Positions 1 through 10,900 of a stretch of DNA of 64,000 nucleotides are shown one piece after another; position 1 is the stretch's first letter; each line of letters starts with the position of its first letter. Source of the stretch: Fen-1058 sp964398185 (GTDB taxonomy: Bacteria > Chloroflexota > Anaerolineae > Fen-1058); contig CAYNML010000006.1 in assembly GCA_964398185.1 (NCBI GenBank), positions 1-64,000 of the forward strand, written 5' to 3'. The position numbers and the translations under genes are program-made. The notes under the pieces were generated by a model. That model was not told the origin of the DNA and made no database searches. It saw only the letters and a list, made by a program, of their open reading frames with translations.

Positions 1-87
1 CTCGCAATGACGCACGTTGGTGACAATAATCCCGCTGAACCCGGAAGAGCCCGATTTTTCAATTCACGAAGCGAGGAACCCGTAAAC

Positions 88-1083
88 ATGACTGCGAAGA
101 CTCTAACGCCGTTGGGAATGTTGACGTTCATGGTCTTGATCGTGATGTCCGTGCTGGCGCCATCAGCAGTGGCTGCGCCGTCCAGTGCGGTTCGTAGCCC
201 AAACGCAGCACCACTGATCGATCACCGCGCCGCGCTGACGCCCACGATGATCATCACGCCGCTGCTGGTCAATTCACAACAGGCCAGAGATACCATCGTC
301 ACCCAGACCCTCGTCCTTAGCAACGTCGGCACGGGCGAGCTGGTATGGCACATCCATGAATCCTCGGGAAGCGCGCTGAGCGCCGGGTTGCCGTCAGCGC
401 CACAGGCGCTCGAAGTCATTCAAGATGGCAGTTTTGAGATGGGGCATCCGAACCCCTATTGGGCTGAGTACTCGTTGAATTTCTCTCAAATATTGTACTT
501 TGGGGGGAGCGCGCACACCGGCAGTTGGTGGGCCTGGTTTGGCGGAGCCGGATACACGCAGGCCGAAGAAGGTTACATCAGCCAGACGGTTACGATCACA
601 CCCGGACTGGCTCACTTGTCATTTTGGATCAAGCTGAACGCCGCGGGAACCGGGAATTTCACGGTGACCCTGGACAATACGAACGTCTTCACCGCCAATC
701 AAGCCATGACGGCCACGTACGCCAACTACACGCTCATCACGCGCGACGTGACAGCCTTTGCCGACGGCCAGCCGCATGTCTTGAAGCTGGCCGAGTCAGA
801 CCCTGCCACCCCCGGCGGTTTCGACGTTTATATCGACGATGTCTCGCTGACCGTGCTCGACTGTGTGCCGTCTGATCTGCCCTGGCTGACGGTCTCGCCC
901 GGCAGTGGCGCCACACCCGCCGCGGCCAGTTCGACGATCAACCTGATCTTCAACTCGACGGGGCGCGCCGGCACGTTCACCGGCAACCTGTGCGTGACGA
1001 GTAATGATCCAGAGGCAGAGTTGATCAAGGTGCCACTCACGCTGAAAGTGTTGACCGTGTTTCTGCCGCTCATACTGCGCTAG
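88..1083 (+). CDS. Secreted beta-sandwich protein with C-terminal PLILR motif
   Basis: A 331-aa exported protein of unknown function. The ATG at 88 is chosen over an in-frame ATG at 7 because it follows an AGGAA-type ribosome site and starts a classical signal peptide (hydrophobic MLTFMVLIVMSVLA, cleavage likely after AVA). The mature part opens with half of an Ig-like/BACON-type domain (LVLSNVGTGELVW). A jelly-roll, carbohydrate-binding-like segment follows (about residues 110-255, ending YIDDVSL), and then the second half of the Ig-like domain (PWLTVSPGSG ... CVTSNDPEAE). The chain ends VFLPLILR immediately before the stop. This resembles the Y/F-x-P-L-x-x-R tail that I know from many secreted Chloroflexota proteins and may be a sorting signal. 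The gene converges on the next one, with a 30-bp gap. Surface polysaccharide binding is a guess. Confidence 0.75.
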   Translation: MTAKTLTPLGMLTFMVLIVMSVLAPSAVAAPSSAVRSPNAAPLIDHRAALTPTMIITPLLVNSQQARDTIVTQTLVLSNVGTGELVWHIHESSGSALSAGLPSAPQALEVIQDGSFEMGHPNPYWAEYSLNFSQILYFGGSAHTGSWWAWFGGAGYTQAEEGYISQTVTITPGLAHLSFWIKLNAAGTGNFTVTLDNTNVFTANQAMTATYANYTLITRDVTAFADGQPHVLKLAESDPATPGGFDVYIDDVSLTVLDCVPSDLPWLTVSPGSGATPAAASSTINLIFNSTGRAGTFTGNLCVTSNDPEAELIKVPLTLKVLTVFLPLILR

Positions 1084-1113
1084 ACGTCCGGCTCAATTCA
1101 GCCCACCGCAGAG

Positions 1114-1845
1114 TCACGGGGCGCTGCCGCTGCATCGGGTGCAGAGACTGGCGGCATTGATCGAGGCATGGCAGTGATCGTTCTCGTTGTGGATCCAGTC
1201 GAAACCGGCCGTCAACGCCAGTCCGCACAGCCGCGCCATCTTCGCGGCATCCGCCGGGTACGGCACCAGATCGATCGAGCGGCCTTCAAAGTGCAAGGAG
1301 TATTTCTGCGCGGGATCACTCTCCGTCAAATCATGCTCCAGGATGGAGTCATAGGCAGCCGTCACCACCAGATCGACCTCGCCGCCCCACTCGGCCTCGA
1401 CCAGCTCGGCCAGGCGCGACAGCGGCAGCAGCATGGCGGGATGCATCATGGCGTCTTCATCGGTGAGCGGCGGCGGCTTGTGCTGGCTGAACACGATATT
1501 GGGATCGCGATTGACGATCATGTACTTGTAGGCGCATGAGTCGCGCTCGATGCGGCACAGCATGGACCCGGCGGCTTCCGTTTCGGTCTGCGTATAGCTG
1601 CAGCTCGACGAGATGGTCTGCCCCGGCCACAACTCAATCAGGCCGCACTTGGGAGCGGGCGTCGCCGTTGGCGGCCCGGCGGCCGGCGCCGGTCGGGTAG
1701 CCGTGGCCAGCAGCGGCGGAGCCGGCGATAAAATTCGGACGACAACCCTGGCCGGTTCCGGCGCAGCGCACGCCGCCAGCAACCACGCCAGGCCCGCCAG
1801 CACGACCAGTCTCATTCCTAAACGCTCGGCGCTAACCTTTCCCAT
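1114..1845 (-). CDS. Lipoprotein with Hedgehog-signal-domain-like zinc site
   Basis: A 243-aa predicted lipoprotein. The ATG at 1845 is chosen because AGAAGG lies 9 nt upstream and the hydrophobic stretch then ends in a lipobox (LAAC, Cys26). A Pro/Ala/Thr linker leads to a domain (about residues 105-235) that reads like the Hedgehog N-terminal signalling domain. It has DPNIVF near the start, then SLHFEGRSIDL, then AGFDWIHNENDHCHASI; animal Hedgehog has LHYEGRAVDI and AGFDWVYYESKAHIHCSV. The zinc triad is conserved as His185, Asp192 and His226, with Glu221 near the position of the Hedgehog catalytic-type Glu. The fold belongs with D-Ala-D-Ala (M15/LAS) zinc peptidases, so a cell-wall peptidase tethered outside the membrane is the likely role. 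Activity is inferred. It lies downstream of the giant surface protein, separated by a strong hairpin. Confidence 0.8.
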   Translation of the reverse strand: MGKVSAERLGMRLVVLAGLAWLLAACAAPEPARVVVRILSPAPPLLATATRPAPAAGPPTATPAPKCGLIELWPGQTISSSCSYTQTETEAAGSMLCRIERDSCAYKYMIVNRDPNIVFSQHKPPPLTDEDAMMHPAMLLPLSRLAELVEAEWGGEVDLVVTAAYDSILEHDLTESDPAQKYSLHFEGRSIDLVPYPADAAKMARLCGLALTAGFDWIHNENDHCHASINAASLCTRCSGSAP

Positions 1846-1890
1846 CCCCTGCGGCCTTCTAACTGAACGATCTCGATTGTAATTATACCG

Positions 1891-1920
1891 GAGAGGCGCG
1901 GATCGATATCCGCGCCTCTC
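1891..1920 (-). terminator. Strong hairpin between giant surface gene and lipoprotein gene
   Basis: A perfect inverted repeat lies 38 nt past the stop codon of the minus-strand giant gene: 13-bp arms GAGAGGCGCGGAT / ATCCGCGCCTCTC around a 4-nt loop. No clear U-tract follows, so it is a terminator-like or mRNA-stabilising hairpin, not a textbook intrinsic terminator. Confidence 0.55.
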
Positions 1921-1958
1921 CATGCGAAGCTCTTCGGTTTACGCCGCCCGATCGATTC

Positions 1959-4900
1959 TCACGGCGACTGCGACCAGAAGTCGCGCGGCGGCACGCCGAT
2001 GAGGGCCAGCGGCCAGCGGGTGAACAGCAGTCCCGCCCAGTAAAGTCTGGGCACTGCCTGGGCGAAGGACAGGTTGGTCGTGGCCGTGTTGCCGCCGGCC
2101 GGATCGCTTGTGCCCGCACTAGCGATCTCCGCCGTAAGCTGCGCCGTGGTCGTGGTGATCGGCGTCGTCGCCGTGAACTCGATGACGCCTGAAAGCGTGC
2201 CCGTCAAAGTGGCGATGGTCCAACTGCACTGATGTGGCGTACTGCCGCCGCTGCAATTCGCGCCATTGGGCCCTGTCACGTAAATCGGGCGCGCGATCTC
2301 TGTCGTGTACGTCAGCGCATTCAGGGTGCCTGTGATGTAGACGGCTTGCGCATCAGACGGACCGCTATTGGTAAAGACGATGGTGACGCGCACCTCGCTG
2401 GCCGCGCTGCTGACCACGCTCGTCGGCGTGATGGTCGCGCCAATCTGCAGATCGGCGGCGGTGGTGACCGTGGTGGTGACCGTCCGACTGAGCCAGGTGG
2501 CATCAACCGTTGACGAGACATAGGCGGTGTTGGTGATGACTCTGGCCGGCATGGCTGGCGACACTTGTCCAGTAACCGTAATCAACTGCTGGGCATCTTT
2601 ATCCAGGCCAAAGGTCGCACACGTGATGACACTGCTGTCTGGCGTGCATCCCGCAGTAGCCGAAGAGAAGCTCAGTTCCACCGGCAGCTGATCGGTTACC
2701 ACCAGGCCAGACGCCAGCGATGGGCCATCGTTAGTGATGTAGATCGTGTAGGTTAGCGGATTCCCGGCGATGACGGACGCCGCCGCCTGTTGGGTGGCGC
2801 GAAGCGCCGCCATGCTCTGAGCGGTGGTCGTCACCGTCGCCGTCACCACATTCAGCGAGTGACTGCTCGTCACCACGACCGTATTGACCAGCGGCGTGCC
2901 CGTGACAACGCGCGTGTCAACCGTGGGGGTGAGCACCACCGATCGGCTGTTGGCCGCCCCCACGCCCACGTCCGTAAGCACACACGTGATCGGACTGCTG
3001 CCGCTGCACCCGATCGGCAGGGCGCTCACCGTCAGGCTCACCGGCAGGTAATCGGTCAACGTGATGATCGACGCCTGCGACGGCCCGCTGTTGGTCACGT
3101 AGAGCGTGTACGTCAACGGATTGCCGGCCAGCACGGTCAGGTCGGCTGACTTGGTCACGTGCACGCTCACCTGGATGCCGGGAGTCGTCGAGATCGAACT
3201 GCTGACTTGCGCCGTCGTGATCGGGGACGTGGCATAGGCGGTATTGGTAAAAGCAGCCGATGCGCTGGATGTGATACGTCCGGCGATTGTGATCTCCCAT
3301 GAAGCGCCCACGGCCAGTGAGCCGCCGGTGCATGTGATGACCGAGTTGAACGGCGCAGTGCAGCCCGACGACGAGGTGTAGGCGATGACGACCGGCCAGT
3401 CGTCGGTGATCGTCACGGCAGGCGCTGGCGACGGGCCAAGGTTGGTCACCGTGAGGCCGTAAGTGATGTCGCTGCCAGCGATGGGGTTGGCAGTCAGCAC
3501 AGTCTTGGTGAGGGCTAGACTTCCGCGCGGCTGCAGCTGCGTCACAGCACTGCCCTCGGCTAAGGCCGCCGCAATCGTCGTCGAAGCATACGCCGTGTTG
3601 GCGATCGACACCAGGCTGTCCACGTTATCGGTGACTTGCACGTTAAACGTGATGATTTGAGTTGCCAGGGGGGTCATGTCAGCGGCCAGCGTCCACGTCA
3701 AGAGTTGACCGGCTGACGCGAATCCGGCAAGAGCGGGCTCAGCTCCGGCCTGACTGAGGTAAGTCAGGCTGATCGGCAACTGATCGGTCACCTGGACGGT
3801 AGGCGCCACCGACGGCCCGTCGTTCGTGATGACGAGCGTGTAGCTGAACGGCGTACCGGCTGGCGCCATCGCCGGGGCCAGCTTGGTGACGCTGAGGCTG
3901 GCGCGGGTCGTGATAGTTCGTGTCACCTGGCTGCTGGCAATAGTCGGCGTGAGCGGCGACGAGAGGTACGCCGTGTTCGTCACTACAGTGTTGGTCGGCA
4001 GCGCCGCGTCGATGCGCCCCGTGATCGTGACCGGGCGTTGCTGGCCGCTGCGCAAGTTGGATAGTGTGAACGTGATCACATCCGCAGCAAGTTGATACCC
4101 CGGCGTCGCCGAGATAAAGGTCAGTTCTGCCGGCAGCCGATCGGTGATGATCGCCGTGCTGGCGTCAGACGGCCCGCGATTGCCCGCCAGAATGGTGTAG
4201 GTGATCAATTCACCGGCCGCGCCCTGTGTCGGTGTTGCCGTCTTGGTGACTTGCAGGCCAACCTGGATGAGCGGCGTCGTTGACACAGAATCGTTGGCCA
4301 GCGCCGTGGCGATCGTTGCGGTCGCATAAGCCGTATTGATGAATGGGCTGGAAGCGCTGGACGTGATCTGTCCAGTCAGCGTGATCACCCAACTCGAACC
4401 GGCGGAGAGGCGGGTGTTTCTGGTGCATGTGATCACCGAATTCGCCGGCGCAACGCAGCCTGAGGACCACGAACTCAGCGTGACTTCAGAGGGCAGGACA
4501 TCTGTCATGATCACCGGCCGCATTCTGGACGGGCCGAGATTGGTTACGGTAATGCCGTAAGTGATGGGACCGCCAGCAACCGGATTAGGATTGAGCACCG
4601 TCTTCGTCAAGATCAGATTGCCTTGCAGCTGGAACAGGGTCGAGGCGGTACCCGTGGCGACAGACGTCGCTTCCGGCGCTGTGGCATAGGCTGTGTTGGT
4701 GAGATAGTCCGCGCTGTCCACTTCATCGGTGATCAGCGTGGTGAAGGTGATGATCTGTGTGGCCGAGGGGGCCAGACTGCCGGCCAGTGTCCAGGTCAAC
4801 AACTGTCCCGATCTGAGCGGCTCAGAGATCGCGGGGGTTGCGCCGACCTGGCTGATATAGGTCAAGCTGATCGGCAGGTGATCCGTGATTATCGGCGTGG

Positions 4901-7900
4901 TCGCCACCGACGGGCCCTCGTTGATGACGATGATCGTGTACACCAGTGGAGCGCCGGACAGCGCTGTTGCGGGAGCCAGCTTGGACACGCGCAGATCGGC
5001 CCGCCAGACCACCGTGGAAGTCAGCACGTTGGTCGCCACAGACGAAGCAATCGTCGTGGTCGCCTGGGCGGTATTCGTGATCACCAGCCCCGGCGCGAGC
5101 GTGTGAGACAATTGCCCGCTCACCGTGAACGACCAGGTCGATCCGACATTCAGACTGCCCACCGTGCAAGTCACAACCCGTCCGATCGGCCCGGTGCAGC
5201 CCTGTGGCGTAACCGTCGGCGTCAGGAGTTCCTCTGGAAGTTCGTCGATCACGTTGACTTGCGGCGCATTGGATGGACCGCCGTTGCCCACCGTAACCGA
5301 ATAGGTGAGCGCGTGTCCAGCCACAGCAGCGCCATTCAACGGCACCAGCGTCTTGGTCACGTACAGCTGCGCCCGCGCCACAGTGGTGCCGGTCACCGCA
5401 CTATTGACCGGCGCTATCGCGATGGTCGACGTGGCAAAGGCAGTATTGGTGAACGTCGGGCTTGAGGGCAGGTTCCTGGTGGTCGGCGCGACCAGCGTGA
5501 CAGTATGGCTCTCTCCCGCTTCCAGGACAGACGTTGTACAGGTAACGGACAAACCAGCGGATAGACATCCCGGGCCGGCCGATTGAATGCCACTCACCAC
5601 ATCAGAGGGTAGATCATCCGTAATCGTTGCCGACAGCACCGTCGAAGGTCCAAGATTCTGCAGAACGATCTGGTAGGTGATCGTGTTGCCGACGACGACG
5701 GGCTGCGGCGTCAACAGCGTCTTGGTCAGGGCCAGCCGTGCGCGCGGCAGAACCACGGTGTCAGCCGTGGCCGTAACCACAGCGGGGGCCGTGGCAGCCG
5801 TCACCCCCGCACGGTTGGTCAATGTCACCGGGCCAACCGTCGAGGTCAGCGCCCGGCCCGTGAACGTGAAGGCGTTGGTGCTGTTGGGCGCGATGGGATC
5901 AAGCGACCAGGTCAGCGTGTGCCCCGAGAGCGTTGGCGTGATGAGCGGAATGGCGCTCACCTGCGAAAGATAAGTGACACTCACCGGCAATACATCCGTC
6001 AACACGACATGGCGCGCCAGCGACGGCCCGCTGTTGGTGACGACGAGAGTATAGGTCACGATCTCGCCTGTCGCAACGGGATCCGTCACCGTAGCCACGT
6101 ACTCAGTGGCAGTCTTGTGCAGCGCCAGCGCCGAAGACGTTCTGACCTCGGTGGTGGCGCTCACGTTTACCGTGGCCGCGGCGTTGCTGGCAGTGATCGC
6201 CGCCAGATTAAGCAGCTGGCTTCCGCTCGTGACGCTGTAGGCGACATTTCCCGTGATGATGAACGTGTGGCGTGCAGCTGGCCCCACCAGCAGGTTCGAC
6301 ACCAGACACTGCACGTCAGTGCCATTCACCGACGTACAGCCCGGCGAGGCCGCAGCATACGTGACACCCGCGGGCAGCTGATCGGTCACGGTGACATGGG
6401 ACGCCGCTGACGGCCCGCTGTTGGTCACGATGATGGTGTAGCTCATGGCAGTCCCGGCCAGCGCCGTCGCATTCGCCGACTTGCTGGCGGTCAGGCGCGC
6501 GATCGAGTTGCCAATGACCGTCGTCGCCTGGCTGGTGACGGATACCGGCGAGCTGGTGGCGGTGACGCTGGCCGTGTTGTTGATCGCCGTGCCAATCGGC
6601 AGACTTTGGTTGGTCACGGCGTAGATGAAGAGCGTCTGATTTTCATTCCTGCCGAAGTCCTGCGCATCGACGCACATGACTGTCCCGCTCACATAGCTGC
6701 ATGACACCGAGTTCCAACTCGGCGCAGCAGACCAGCCCGTGTACGAGATCTGCGTGGTCGGCACAACATCGCGCAGGGTCAGACCGGGCGCTTTGGACGG
6801 ACCGTTGTTCACCACAGTGATGGTGTACGTGAGAGGTTCGCCGGCCGTGACCGCCACGGTTGCCGTCTTCGTGATCGCCAAGGTCGAGCCCAGGTTCGCT
6901 GCCGTGGTGGCGGTGTTGGTCACCACGCGCGTCGGCGTAGCATTGCTCGCCGTGGCAGCCACGTGATTCGTCAGAGTGGTGTTCTGGTTCAGGTTAGGAT
7001 CGGTATGGGCCGCTATTTCGACGCTGTGGGTTGAACCTGTCGCCAGACTAGCCACCGTGCAGGTGATCTGCGTCCCACCGCCCAGGCTGGCGCAGCCGAT
7101 CGGCACACTGGCCACCGTCACACTGGCAGGCAGAGTGTCAGTGATCAACACATTATAGGCTGTGGATGGGCCGGTGCTGGTGACGACGATTGTGTACGTC
7201 AGGGGCAGCCCCGCCGTGACGGTCACCGGCGCCGACTTGGTGAGCGTCAGGCTGGCGCGTGTCGTCACCGCAAAGTCGACCAACTTGGAATTGTTGTTAA
7301 CCACCGGGTCCAGCACGGCACTGGTCACGATGCCCGTATTGCTAATGCTGCGGCCATATGGCACACTGGATTTGATCTGCGCGGTAATCTGAATCGTCCC
7401 GGTCACGTGGGGATTCATGTGATTGATCGTGCCCGTAATCCAGTTGGCCGTGTTGGTCAAAGTGAAGACCACATTCCCCACACTACTGTAGGAAACGAGA
7501 TCCAGGTCGTCCGGCAGCCGATCGGTCACCGTCACTTCCCGCGTGCGGCTGGGACCGCCGTTCGTAATCGTCAGGGTGTAGGTCACCAACTCGCCGGCCA
7601 CCGCCGTCGTTGTGAGTCTCTTCGAAATCTGTAGATCAGATTCAGCCTCTACCATCAGGCTGGGATTCATCGTCGTCGTGACCGCCTGCCAGGCGCTGGC
7701 TTCGGCGGCCAGCGTCAACGGGCCAGATTCTGCCGCATCGATCGGTTGGAGCGTTTGCAAGGTGATGTAGGTAGTTGAATTAATGCCCGCACTTGGAATC
7801 CGGCAGTTCAGCGGGCCAGAACCAGAGCAGACGCTGCCCGGCGGGGTCGTCACAGTCATCGGCACAATCGCCGACAAGCCATTCCGCAGCGTACTCAATA

Positions 7901-10900
7901 ACACAACATCATCGGCCGCGCCCGGCCCGCTATTGTTCAGCACGATGGCGCGGGTCAATGGGGCACCTGCCACGACCGGCAAGCTAGGCTGTGTGAGAGT
8001 CAACCCCAATGTAGCCGTCTCGTAATAGGCCCCCCACAGCGTTCCCCGTTCTACAAACGTGACATGCATGCCGTCGCCGCTCAACGCAGAATACAGGCAA
8101 TCGGGCTTGGCGCAGGCGTAGACGGGCACAAAGCCGCCGTCCGCCGTCCGCAGCACTTCCAGGCGCTGGGCGCCGGACACGACCAGCAGCCGCGAACCAT
8201 CGACCACGTTCAGACTGGGCTGGCTGTTGAGCGTGGTCGTGTACGCCGGCACGATGTTGACCGCCGCGCCCGAGATGGTGGCAAGATTAACGATTTCCTG
8301 CGTGACGTAGGTCGTAGCGTAAGCGATGGTGTATTGAGCGCCGCTGCCGCCAATGGTGGGTTGATAATTGAAGGCCGTCGCCGACGAAGCCGTCACGGTG
8401 AGCGGCGCACCCGCTTGATGGCTCGGCCCGGTCAAAATATCCTGCCCGCTGCGAGTGGCTGTACCCCGCACAAAGACAAGGCGATCGCCGTCGCTGCTGA
8501 GCGCCGGTTCATCGTTGAAGGTACCCAGGCTGGTCTGCGTGACCGGCGTGTAGACGCCTTGCCCGGAAATGGGTGGCGTGGCCGCCAGATAGATTTCCTG
8601 ATTCCCCTCGGAATTGCCGCCCCCGTAGTTTTGATCGGACACAAAAGCGACGCGGTCGCCCGCCGCATTGAGCGTGGGCAGCGCATTGACGCCCCGCGGC
8701 GAGTTCGTCACTTGCGACACTGTGATGCCGCCCGCCGCATCGATCTGCGCGAAGAAGATCTCAAAGTTCTCGTCGGCATTGCCCCCGGTCAGGTTTTGAT
8801 CGGAGAAGAAAGCCAGCCGATCACCGGCCGCGTTCAATGCCGGTCCCAGCGTGAAGCCTTCCAGGATGCTGCCGGTCGAGCTGGTGATCTGCGTGAACGT
8901 CACGCAGCTGCGAGGCTGATCGACCTGCGCGTAATACAACTCAATGTTGCCATCGGCATTGGCGCCGGCCAGATTGGCCGTGGACCAGAAAGCGAAGCGT
9001 GAGCCGTCGTGGTTCAGTGCCGGCCGACCGTGAGCGCCACGCATGACGCTCAACCAGTCAACCGTGGGACGCGTACCCGGGAAAATCGTCTTGGGCAGGC
9101 ACATGGTCTGGCCGCCCAACGCCGCAGCAACGGAGGCAGCGCGCGGTTGATGACTTTCACCCGGAGGTGCAGAGGCGTCAGCTTGAGCAGTGGTACCCGA
9201 GCGTTGAATCAGCGGCAGGTAGAGCTGCGTCTGGCTTACCGGCTGCGATCCCACTTGCACATAGGTCACCGCTTCCAGCGGCGGCCCTTCCGTGCAGCGG
9301 GAGTGCTGAGCGCGCAACCTGACCGGGAATCTGCCCGCATTCTCGTAGATGTAGTTAATCTGCGAATAGCCCTCATCGATGATGGTCGTTTGGCCGCCAT
9401 CGATAATGGTCCACGTATACGAAATGGTGCCGCCGCTAAAGTCACTGACCTTGGCATTAAAAGTCACAGTGTCCAAAGGCTGAACCTGGTCACTGGGCTT
9501 GACTTCGATCCACAAGCCCGTCAGCCACTGGCACGTCATGGCGCGAACCCGGAAGGGCGGACTGACAGCGGCGCTCGACGCCCGCTGGAACGGCCCCACT
9601 GGCGACTGATCGACGACGCGAATGCGGAACAGCGCATGGTCGCTAAACGCTTGATCCTCCCACGCATTCCACGTCAACCTACCGCCCTGCCCGGCAGGCG
9701 CCGTCTGGTTAGGGACTTGCGTCCGGGTAAAGAAGGGCGTCTGCCACGTGCTGCCGCCGTCCAGCGAGAGTTCCAACTGCGTGTTGGTGATGGGCGCACT
9801 CAACGGATTTGCCACCGTGTAGTAAATGGTCGCGGTCTGCGCCAGAGTGACCGTCACCGGGCTGAGATAGCCGGGCAGAAATTCCGACGAGGAGTATAGA
9901 TAGGCGTCAAAGGTCTTGCCGGGACGCGCGATAAAGACGGAGGTGGGCGGGGTGGGCAGAGGCCAGGGTGTAATCGTGGTGTTGTAGTACACGCCGTTCG
10001 CGCCGCTTTGCCGGCTGACAGCGAGATCCAGATAGCCATCGCTATTCACATCGCCCCAGGCCAGCGAGGTGGTGCTGCCGGTATCCTGCGCTGCCCACAC
10101 CGGCAAGAGGCTCAAATCGCCCGGCGTCTGCCCTAGATTGGCATACACCTGATCGGGTTCACCGGCGTTCCCCACCGCCAGATCGAGCCAACCGTCATTG
10201 TTCCAATCGCCCGCCGCCAGGCTGGTAATCTGAGGCAGCGCAGGGGAAGTCCAGCCAAGGTTGAACGAAGCGCCGTTGCCATTGTTCAGATACAGCCAGA
10301 CGCCCTGCCCTCCGACGCCTACTGCCAGATCGAGATCGCCGTCTTGGTCAAAGTCGCCCCACGCCACTGCCCGGTTATCGAGATTCTCAGCGTACGTATT
10401 GGTGGTAAAAGTGTTATTGCCGTCGTTGCGATAAATATAGACCTGTTGCGACGTGGCCACGGCAAAATCCAAAAAGCGATTGCCGCCGCCGTCTGTCGGC
10501 GGATTGATATCGCCCCACGCGACACTCTGTACCTGACCGGAGAGCGTAGTGGACACGACCGGCTTGGTGTCAAAAGTTGTTTGATTGTTCCGATACAATA
10601 GCAGCGTCCCTGAGCCGTTGGCGTTGCGGGTACCTACCAGCAGATCCAACCAGCCGTCATTATTGAAATCCCCCAGCGCCAACGCGCCGACCGGCGACGG
10701 CAGAGACAGTACCTGTGCCAGTTGAGTGGTGCGCGTATAAACGTTGACGTACCCCCGGTTCTGGCTGTTGCCGCCGCCGATGATCAAACCCAACTGTTTG
10801 TCGCTCTTGCGATCCAGCTTGCCGATCGCCACGCTCTGCCGGTTGCCGCTGACGAAAGGCGTGGCCGCCGTGGTCGTCAGGGCGCCGTTGACATTGGGGT

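Noticed and set aside
1882..1911. TATAAT (minus strand, 1882-1887) as promoter of the Hedgehog-like lipoprotein gene
   Set aside because: The -10 hexamer is perfect and well placed, but no -35 match exists at 16-18 bp; that position falls in the terminator-like hairpin. Left as unproven.
4623..5465. Long plus-strand open frames opposite the DUF11, methyltransferase and baseplate genes
   Set aside because: They are His/Arg-rich antisense frames of GC-rich genes, without ribosome sites or family motifs.
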